Assembly (NCBI GenBank): GCA_038046465.1
Contig: JBBSWB010000016.1
Coordinates: forward strand, 1-10,312
From: JBBSWB01 sp038046465
GTDB taxonomy: Archaea > Nanobdellota > Nanobdellia > Woesearchaeales > GW2011-AR9
Length of the DNA stretch: 10,312 nt
Reading direction: 5' to 3'
In this document: positions 5,515-10,312 of the stretch, piece by piece
Layout: the number at the start of each line of letters is the position of its first letter
Numbering within the stretch: the first letter of the stretch is position 1
Translations under genes and position numbers: made by a program
The notes under the pieces: generated by a model
The model's database searches: none
What the model saw: only the letters and a program-made list of their open reading frames with translations
What the model was told of the DNA's origin: nothing

Positions 5515-6867
5515 ATGAAAATTAGCATTTTTGGAACTGGATATGTGGGTTTAGTCACTGGTGCTTGTTTAGCTAATTTAGGCCATAACGTTTTATGTGT
5601 AGATATAGATGCAAATAGAATTTTGTCGTTGACCGAAGGCAAGATTCCTTTTTATGAACCAGATTTACCTGAACTAGTTTTTAGAAATAAAGAGAAAGGC
5701 AGATTAAATTTTACTACCGACGCTCAGGAAGCAGTAACTTTTGCTGAAGTTATTTTTAATTGCGTTGGAACTCCTAGTTTAGCAGATGGTTCTGCTGATT
5801 TACAATATGTATATGCAGTTGCGGAAACAGTAGGAAAATTTGCTGATCATTATGTTTTATTAGTCAATAAAAGCACGGTGCCTCCGGGAACAGCTAAGAA
5901 GTGTGACGCACTAATCAAATTAATTAATCCTAGTTCGGAAGTAGAAGTAGTATCTAATCCCGAATTTTTACGAGAAGGAACAGCGGTTAGGGCGTTTAAT
6001 TACCCCGATAAAATTGTAGTTGGGACAAACTCAGAAAAGGCAGTTCAAATTATAAAAAAAGTTTATTCAGGTAGATTAAGAACTTACTTACCGTTAGTCG
6101 AAACTGATTGGGAAACCGCAGAATTGATCAAATATGCTAATAATACTTTTTTAGCTACAAAAATTTCGTTCATCAATGAAATTGCCAATATCTGTGATAA
6201 AGTTGGTGCGGATGTAAAAATAGTGGCGATGGCTTTAGGTATGGACTACCGAATCTCCCCCCGATTTTTAAATCCTGGCGTTGGATATGGTGGCAGTTGC
6301 TTTCCCAAAGACGTTAAAGCGATTGTTCATACTGCTAAACAGCACAATTATCCAGCAAAACTATTTGAGGAAGTAATTTCAGTAAATGAACGACAGAAAC
6401 ATGTAATTATAGATAAAATTGAAACTGTTTTTAGTAATTTGAATAATAATTATAATCATAATGGTAACGGCAATCTGAAGGAAAGCAGTTTAACTGGAAA
6501 GACTTTTGGTATTTTAGGATTGGCCTTTAAACCAAAAACTGACGACATGCGGGAAGCCCCCGCGATTTATATTATTAATGAACTCTTAAAACGAGGCGCA
6601 AAAATTCAAGCTTTTGATCCTAAAGCGGCAAACGAAGCTAAAAAGATCTTCGGCGAACGAATTAGTTATTGCACCTCGCCGGAAGAAGTTGCTAATGGCA
6701 GCAGTGCGTTAATTATTCTTACGGAATGGGATGAATTTCGGAGTTTAAATCTAAAAGAATTAAAAAACAGGATGATTGATAATAAAATTTTTGATGGAAG
6801 AAATATTTACGAGCCAGAAATCGTTAAAGAAGAAGGGCTTGAATATTACGGGATAGGAAGAAGATGA
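5515..6867 (+). CDS. ugd: UDP-glucose 6-dehydrogenase
   Basis: This NAD-dependent enzyme oxidises UDP-glucose twice to UDP-glucuronate, a donor for surface polysaccharides and archaeal N-glycans. At 450 residues it has normal length. Domains in order: N-terminal NAD-binding Rossmann fold with GTGYVG (7-12) and D30/D32 at the end of strand 2; NKSTVPPGTA (118-127); NPEFLREGTA (148-157); central helical dimerisation domain with KYANNTFLATKISFINE (206-222); the catalytic GGSCFPKD (259-266, nucleophile C262); and a C-terminal UDP-binding domain with GLAFKPKTDDMREAP (335-349). An Asn/Gly-rich insertion (308-320) separates the second and third domains. UDP-glucose is preferred over UDP-N-acetylmannosamine or GDP-mannose because of the overall match to the Ugd/TuaD/AglM class and the preceding nucleotidyltransferase. 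The ATG has no Shine-Dalgarno motif and follows a tandem repeat. Its TGA overlaps the next ATG in ATGA. Confidence 0.93.
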   Translation: MKISIFGTGYVGLVTGACLANLGHNVLCVDIDANRILSLTEGKIPFYEPDLPELVFRNKEKGRLNFTTDAQEAVTFAEVIFNCVGTPSLADGSADLQYVYAVAETVGKFADHYVLLVNKSTVPPGTAKKCDALIKLINPSSEVEVVSNPEFLREGTAVRAFNYPDKIVVGTNSEKAVQIIKKVYSGRLRTYLPLVETDWETAELIKYANNTFLATKISFINEIANICDKVGADVKIVAMALGMDYRISPRFLNPGVGYGGSCFPKDVKAIVHTAKQHNYPAKLFEEVISVNERQKHVIIDKIETVFSNLNNNYNHNGNGNLKESSLTGKTFGILGLAFKPKTDDMREAPAIYIINELLKRGAKIQAFDPKAANEAKKIFGERISYCTSPEEVANGSSALIILTEWDEFRSLNLKELKNRMIDNKIFDGRNIYEPEIVKEEGLEYYGIGRR

Positions 6868-7769
6868 GCAAAACAGAAATTAAATCATCTATTGTAATCA
6901 TTTTTGATAAAATTAGAGAAGAAAAACTAACCCGACTGATTGCTTCTTTAAAACCGCAATTAAATGGCAGTGATGCAAGCTCAAGCAAAGAAAGTGACAC
7001 GGAAATAGTGCTAATCCACGAATCTAATGAACCTGCACGTTTACCTGAATTGCCGTTAAAGGTGCGCTACGTTAATATTCCTGAACGAAGGGGAATTCCT
7101 TTCAATAGGAACCAAGGGATAAAACATGCCCAAGGCGAAGTAATAATTTTCATTGATGATGACTGTTGGGTGCACCCGAATTGGTTTACTTCTTTAATCA
7201 AACCTCTTCTTGAAGATGAAAAAATCTTAGTAACAACCAGCGGAACTAAAGTTCCTGCATCTAATTTAGTTGGAGATTGCATTGCGGCATTAGGCTTTCC
7301 CGGTGGGGGAAGTTTAGGCTTTGATAAAGTTTGGAAAGTTTCTGAAGATAGTCTTACTAATCATTTAGCGGTTGGAAATTGTGCTATGCGTAAAGACATT
7401 TTTGAAAAAGTGGGGTTTTTTGATGAATCAATGAAATCCGGTGCTGAGGATGCAGAATTTTCTTTTAGGATGGAACAAGCAGGCATACCAGTAAAATATG
7501 TTCCGCAGGCATATGCTTTCCACGAAGCTAGAACCACTTTTTCTTCTTTTGTAAATTGGCAGTTAAGAAGAGGAAAAGCAAACTACCAATTTAAACAGAA
7601 AGTAGGCGAGGTAAACAGTTTTATTAAATTAAGATTGTGGTCAGCAAAAAACATTTTAGCTGAGAATATGTTTAATTGGCGGTTACCTTTAATTCTTTCT
7701 TTTTTGGGGGCGAGTTTTGTGCTACAACAGGTCGGGTATTTTGGGGAGAAAAGAAAAAATGAAAAATAA
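6864..7769 (+). CDS. Family 2 glycosyltransferase with C-terminal membrane segment
   Basis: This 301-residue inverting GT-A enzyme probably adds a sugar from a nucleotide donor to a growing lipid-linked or surface glycan. Visible features: the first strand SSIVIIF, GIPFNRNQGIKHAQGE (77-92), the metal-binding FIDDD (96-100), GNCAMRKDIFEKVGFFDE (171-188) typical of the acceptor side, and ED (195-196) in SGAEDAEFSFRM, the expected catalytic-base region. The N-terminal strand is followed by a low-complexity Ser/Asp/Lys stretch (35-45). A hydrophobic segment (about 274-292) ends the protein before a charged tail, suggesting membrane attachment. The ATG overlaps the ugd stop as ATGA, with AGGA at 6855-6858 as ribosome binding site, so translational coupling is likely. 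The last 11 nt overlap the next gene. Donor and acceptor cannot be told from sequence; UDP-glucuronate and GDP-mannose are reasonable local candidates. Confidence 0.9.
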   Translation: MSKTEIKSSIVIIFDKIREEKLTRLIASLKPQLNGSDASSSKESDTEIVLIHESNEPARLPELPLKVRYVNIPERRGIPFNRNQGIKHAQGEVIIFIDDDCWVHPNWFTSLIKPLLEDEKILVTTSGTKVPASNLVGDCIAALGFPGGGSLGFDKVWKVSEDSLTNHLAVGNCAMRKDIFEKVGFFDESMKSGAEDAEFSFRMEQAGIPVKYVPQAYAFHEARTTFSSFVNWQLRRGKANYQFKQKVGEVNSFIKLRLWSAKNILAENMFNWRLPLILSFLGASFVLQQVGYFGEKRKNEK

Positions 7770-8685
7770 AAAATCCCTAGTAAGTAAACCTTTAGCAAGT
7801 AAACTTTTAGTAAGCAAAGTTTTAGTAAGCGTAGTGATTCCTTCTTACAATTCTCAAAAGTATATTGAAAAATGTTTAAATGCTCTGGTGGCGCAAAAAA
7901 CCAAAGTTTCTTACGAAATTATTGTTGTAGACAGTTCTAAAGATGATACTCCCCAAATTGTTGCGAAAAAATTTCCGGGTGTTAAGCTTATTCGCCTTCA
8001 AGGACAAACCTATCCGGGCGGGGGAAGAAATATTGGCATAGAAAAAGCGCGGGGAAAGATTATCGCTTTTATTGACTCTGATTGTGTTGCTCACCCAAAC
8101 TGGATTAATGATGCATTAACCAGCATTAACGAGGGATACAGCATTGTAGGGGGATCAGTAAAGAATGCTAATCCTCAATCAATAATAAGTATAGCTGATT
8201 TCATTCTTACGTTTAACGAATTTCTAATAGGAATGCCCAAACGAGAAGTACAGTTTATGCCCACTTGTAATCTTTTTTGCAAGAAAGAAGTTTTTGATAA
8301 AATTGGCGGTTTTCCTCCCGATTTATTGGCCGGAGAAGATACGTTGTTTAATTATAAAGCCGCAAAAGAATTCAAGTTATTATTTGATCCAAACCTAAAG
8401 ATTGCCCACCACAACCGGGAGAGTTTCAGTAAATTTGTGAAGCATCATTATAATTTTGGTCAACATTCAGCGAGATTAAGAAAGAAAATAAAATTGCCCG
8501 GATCATTTTTGGCTAAATATTCAATTCTAGCTTTAATAGTGCCTTTTGTAAAGTTAGCCAGAATTTCTTTTAGGATGGTTCGATGGAATAGATTTATGCT
8601 TCCAGAATTTATTTTATCTTTTCCATTGGTTGTTGTAGGCGCAATGGTGTGGGGCTGGGGATTTGTAATGGGGTCGTTTAAATAA
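7759..8685 (+). CDS. Family 2 glycosyltransferase with repeat-expanded N-terminus
   Basis: This 308-residue GT-A glycosyltransferase is probably the last gene of the glycan cluster. Key features: strand VLVSVVIPSYN (21-31), EIIVVDSS (53-60), GGGRNIGIEKARG (87-99), metal-binding FIDSD (104-108), PTCNLFCKKEVFDKIGGFP (168-186) and GED (192-194) at the expected catalytic-base site. Hydrophobic stretches at about 253-266 and 281-303 suggest membrane association. The ATG at 7759 is chosen over a TTG at 7717 because GGGGAG (7743-7748) lies 10 nt before it and the TTG extension (MCYNRSG...) has no family character; this start gives an 11-nt overlap with the previous gene. Residues 7-26 are made of four imperfect five-residue units of the form LVSK(P/L/V), which lengthen the region ahead of the first strand. 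Confidence 0.9.
   Translation: MKNKKSLVSKPLASKLLVSKVLVSVVIPSYNSQKYIEKCLNALVAQKTKVSYEIIVVDSSKDDTPQIVAKKFPGVKLIRLQGQTYPGGGRNIGIEKARGKIIAFIDSDCVAHPNWINDALTSINEGYSIVGGSVKNANPQSIISIADFILTFNEFLIGMPKREVQFMPTCNLFCKKEVFDKIGGFPPDLLAGEDTLFNYKAAKEFKLLFDPNLKIAHHNRESFSKFVKHHYNFGQHSARLRKKIKLPGSFLAKYSILALIVPFVKLARISFRMVRWNRFMLPEFILSFPLVVVGAMVWGWGFVMGSFK
7777..7836 (+). repeat. In-frame 15-nt tandem repeat, four units
   Basis: The units are CTAGTAAGTAAACCT (7777-7791), TTAGCAAGTAAACTT (7792-7806), TTAGTAAGCAAAGTT (7807-7821) and TTAGTAAGCGTAGTG (7822-7836). They encode LVSKP, LASKL, LVSKV and LVSVV. The last unit is the genuine first strand of the glycosyltransferase fold, so the earlier ones look like copies of it that grew toward the start codon. 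Confidence 0.85.
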
Positions 8686-8693
8686 TTTAATAT

Positions 8694-8727
8694 AAATAGT
8701 TTTTATGTTGGTTATCAAAAACTATTT
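8694..8727. repeat. Perfect 11-bp inverted repeat upstream of ribB
   Basis: AAATAGTTTTT (8694-8704) and AAAAACTATTT (8717-8727) are exact inverse copies around a 12-nt spacer. The element begins 9 nt after the glycosyltransferase stop and ends 12 nt before the ribB TATA box. It could be a terminator-like hairpin for the cluster or an operator for ribB. Riboflavin-gene repressors such as RbkR are known in other archaea, but no such gene is visible here. Confidence 0.75.
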
Positions 8728-8739
8728 TCGTGCATAACA

Positions 8740-8747
8740 TTTATATA
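8740..8747 (+). promoter_or_regulatory. TATA box of ribB
   Basis: TTTATATA is a good archaeal TATA box. Transcription would start near 8770, giving a leader of about 35 nt before the ATG at 8806, in contrast to the apparently leaderless genes elsewhere in the window. The leader is too short for an FMN riboswitch. Confidence 0.55.
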
Positions 8748-8792
8748 TCTTTATTTTTCTTAATAAAAAAAGAATAAGTCTATTATTTAAAT

Positions 8793-8797
8793 GGGGG
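8793..8797 (+). promoter_or_regulatory. Ribosome binding site deciding the ribB start
   Basis: GGGGG followed by T lies 8 nt before the ATG at 8806 and can pair with an anti-Shine-Dalgarno CCUCC using G-U pairing. If translation began at the earlier ATG (8791), this G tract would be coding and no binding site would precede that ATG. Confidence 0.55.
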
Positions 8798-8805
8798 TAG
8801 TTAAA

Positions 8806-9519
8806 ATGATTGATTATGGTATTCGATTAGATTCTCTTGAGGAAGCTATTAAAGACGTAAGTGCAGGACGTTTTGTGGTAATTTTAGATCATCCGAGTAG
8901 AGAGGGGGAAGGAGATTTTATTGCAGCGGCAGCAAAGGTAACTCCAGATATGATTAATTTTATGACAAAATACGCAAGAGGAGCATTTATTGCTACTTTT
9001 ATTACTGAAAACATAGCTAACACATATAATTTACCGCCACAAATACCTTCTTCTTTTAATGAAGAAAGCAGTAGAACTAATTTTCGTTTAACTGCGGATA
9101 CAAGATATGGCAAATCTGGTTGTTCTGCAGCTGAAAGAGCGCAAACAGCAAATATTTTGGGGGGGCGATTTGTTCCGTATGAATGTAAACCAGCTTTAAG
9201 ATATTCTAGTGAAAATGATCTGAAGGGAGTAGTTAGGTCTTCAACCTCACAGGATTTAGTTAGGCCAGGTCACGTTGTTCCAATAGTAGCCAACCCAGGT
9301 GGTTTATATGCAAGACAAGGACATACTGAATCGGGAGTTGGGTTAATGGAATTAGCTAATATTTCTCCTCCGGTAGCGGTAGATATGGAAATTTTAAATC
9401 CTGATGGAACTATGGCTAAACCGAAGTACATTCGCCGTCTCGCAGATAAGCATAATATCAAAGTAATTAGTATTGGTCAATTATGCGAACATTTGGGAAT
9501 TTCTGTAAAAGTTAAGTAG
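8806..9519 (+). CDS. ribB: 3,4-dihydroxy-2-butanone 4-phosphate synthase
   Basis: This enzyme converts ribulose 5-phosphate to dihydroxybutanone phosphate plus formate, supplying the four-carbon unit of riboflavin. From the ATG at 8806 it has 237 residues. Motifs: REGEGD (32-37, acidic metal/active-site loop, archaeal-like REGE in place of bacterial RENE), KVTPDMINFM (44-53), GCSAAERAQT (105-114), RPGHVVP (153-159), GHTESGV (172-178) with the essential His, and the MEILNPDGTMAK segment (194-205) with its conserved Glu. There is no GTP cyclohydrolase II domain. Two oddities: the usual acidic DDED before the RE motif reads DHPS, and about 20 extra residues lie between the SAAER motif and RPGH (around 118-150) compared with E. 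coli RibB. It has its own promoter and is the only riboflavin gene here. Confidence 0.92.
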   Translation: MIDYGIRLDSLEEAIKDVSAGRFVVILDHPSREGEGDFIAAAAKVTPDMINFMTKYARGAFIATFITENIANTYNLPPQIPSSFNEESSRTNFRLTADTRYGKSGCSAAERAQTANILGGRFVPYECKPALRYSSENDLKGVVRSSTSQDLVRPGHVVPIVANPGGLYARQGHTESGVGLMELANISPPVAVDMEILNPDGTMAKPKYIRRLADKHNIKVISIGQLCEHLGISVKVK

Positions 9520-9551
9520 AACTTTCCGAAATTAATTTTTATTATTTTTAA
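9520..9551. terminator. AT-rich convergent terminator region
   Basis: The 32-nt gap between two convergent genes contains TTTTT runs at 9536-9540 and 9545-9549 on the + strand, suitable for oligo-T termination of ribB. There is no GC-rich hairpin. Confidence 0.4.
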
Positions 9552-10262
9552 TTAAGGTTGTTTTATTTTTTCATAGATTTGTTGAGCTTTTTTTAAATCT
9601 TCGGGATAATCTATCTCTATCCGAGGGATATTTTCAGAATAAATAGGGTTGAGATGATGCCCTTTTTGTTGCATTAACAAAAGAATTTCTGCAAGATATT
9701 GGCTGTTTTTAATTTGTAATGAGTCTTCTATTTCAGTAAATAAAGTTTTTGAAGATTTTTTTGAAAATAAAGTTATTCCAGTATATTCTCCATTAGCTAA
9801 ATTGCAAGGTATGTTTTTACTCATTTGAGTTATTTTATGTTCATCAATAATTACTTTCATATCCTCGTCATCGCACTGCTTTAATTCAATTAAAACAGCA
9901 ATATCTCCCTCTGCATCTAAAATTTTTTTTAAAATATCCGGATGAACCAATGAATCACCCGTAATAAATAAAAATTCTGAATCTATCAAATGTTCTTTAG
10001 CAAGAATAATAGAACCAAGAATATTAGTTTCTGCATAGTTCGGGTTATAAACATAATGGACCAAATCGCCTAATTCTTCTTTAATCTTTTCACCATAATA
10101 ACCTGTAATCACATAAATTTCATTAATACCTTGTTTTTTGAGGGTTTCAACAGTGTGTCGTAATAAAGGCTTACCTCCAATCTGAAGAAGGCATTTGTTT
10201 GTGTTTTTAGTAAGTTCTCCCAATCTAGTCCCTTTACCAGCAGCAGAAATAAGAGCTTTCAT
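9552..10262 (-). CDS. LicC/IPCT-like nucleotidyltransferase (probable CTP-dependent)
   Basis: This 236-residue nucleotidyltransferase belongs to the group that includes LicC (choline-phosphate cytidylyltransferase) and inositol-1-phosphate cytidylyltransferase. It shows SAAGKGTRLGELT (6-18), NKCLL (22-26), GGKPLL (29-34), a strand-helix unit VITGYYGEKI (51-60), the NPNYAETNILGSIILA stretch (73-88) characteristic of this subgroup, metal-binding GDS (102-104), and IEIDYPEDLKKA (215-226) with the second metal-binding Asp. The substrate could be an alcohol phosphate (choline, inositol or similar) or a sugar phosphate; the protein is clearly different from the other two nucleotidyltransferases in the window. 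The likely role is activation of a headgroup or sugar for lipids or surface glycans. It converges on ribB and is divergent from a possible gene at 10296. The ATG at 10262 is preceded by an A/T box about 26 nt upstream and no Shine-Dalgarno motif. Confidence 0.85.
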   Translation of the reverse strand: MKALISAAGKGTRLGELTKNTNKCLLQIGGKPLLRHTVETLKKQGINEIYVITGYYGEKIKEELGDLVHYVYNPNYAETNILGSIILAKEHLIDSEFLFITGDSLVHPDILKKILDAEGDIAVLIELKQCDDEDMKVIIDEHKITQMSKNIPCNLANGEYTGITLFSKKSSKTLFTEIEDSLQIKNSQYLAEILLLMQQKGHHLNPIYSENIPRIEIDYPEDLKKAQQIYEKIKQP

Positions 10263-10265
10263 AAA

Positions 10266-10273
10266 TTTAATAT
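10266..10273 (+). promoter_or_regulatory. TATA-like box for a gene leaving the window
   Basis: TTTAATAT is centred about 26 nt before the ATG at 10296. This is the same geometry as at the other apparently leaderless genes here. It interleaves with the promoter of the divergent LicC-like gene. Confidence 0.3.
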
Positions 10274-10283
10274 TTTTAATTTA

Positions 10284-10291
10284 GTTAAAAA
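10284..10291 (-). promoter_or_regulatory. TATA-like box of the LicC-like gene
   Basis: On the - strand TTTTTAAC is centred about 26 nt before the ATG at 10262, and no ribosome binding site is present, so a leaderless message is likely. The match is weak and the background is AT-rich. Confidence 0.35.
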
Positions 10292-10295
10292 CATT

Positions 10296-10312
10296 ATGGA
10301 ATTAATAGATAC
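10296..10312 (+). CDS. Possible start of a gene continuing past the right edge
   Basis: ATG at 10296 opens a frame reading M-E-L-I-D to the edge. Too little is visible to identify it. Support comes only from the TATA-like box 26 nt upstream and the divergent layout. Confidence 0.3.

Noticed and set aside
7717..7758. TTG-initiated N-terminal extension of the second glycosyltransferase
   Set aside because: It lies inside the previous gene in another frame, and GGGGAG sits correctly before the ATG at 7759.
8791..8805. Five-residue longer ribB starting at ATG 8791
   Set aside because: The G tract at 8793-8797 is better explained as the ribosome binding site for ATG 8806; the extension adds no family sequence. 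It is not fully excluded.

Overview
The window looks like accessory or cell-surface DNA from an AT-rich archaeon, possibly of the DPANN type. Evidence for archaea: TATA-like A/T boxes sit about 26 nt before several ATG codons that have no Shine-Dalgarno sequence (a leaderless pattern); the 5S rRNA gene stands alone and has a well-formed TATA box at the expected distance; transcripts end at oligo-T runs without strong hairpins; a SlyD-like FKBP and an archaeal-style REGE motif in the DHBP synthase are present. The exact lineage cannot be fixed from sequence alone. The genetic code is standard.

Layout: (1) 2-1684 (+), the 3' part of a large unrecognised helical protein whose start lies left of the window. 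(2) 1685-1968, a non-coding stretch with a foldable GC-richer element and the FKBP promoter. (3) 1969-2418 (+), FKBP-type peptidyl-prolyl isomerase, convergent with (4) 2452-4251 (-), a 599-residue three-domain fusion: sugar-1-phosphate nucleotidyltransferase, phosphomannomutase-like HAD domain and type II phosphomannose isomerase cupin. (5) 4252-4710, two divergent promoters, a 5S rRNA gene, and a second copy of only the 5S 3' end plus its T-rich tail. (6) 4711-8685 (+), a four-gene cluster: nucleotidyltransferase, UDP-glucose 6-dehydrogenase and two family 2 glycosyltransferases, the last three tightly packed or overlapping. (7) 8806-9519 (+), 3,4-dihydroxy-2-butanone 4-phosphate synthase (ribB) with its own promoter and an upstream 11-bp perfect inverted repeat. 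(8) 9552-10262 (-), a LicC/IPCT-like nucleotidyltransferase, divergent from a possible gene that starts at 10296.

How the genes fit together: the fusion protein carries candidate domains for all three steps from fructose-6-phosphate to GDP-mannose. The nucleotidyltransferase and dehydrogenase next to the 5S gene can plausibly make UDP-glucose and then UDP-glucuronate. The two glycosyltransferases, which have C-terminal hydrophobic segments, could use such donors at the membrane to build a surface glycan or N-glycan. The last nucleotidyltransferase may activate a further headgroup or sugar with CTP. The FKBP and ribB genes are not obviously part of that pathway.

The most striking item is the one-polypeptide GDP-mannose pathway. 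Secondary items are the duplicated 5S tail, short tandem repeats (one between genes, one inside a glycosyltransferase N-terminus), the structured intergenic element at 1763-1816, and the unrecognised C-terminal domain of the first gene.
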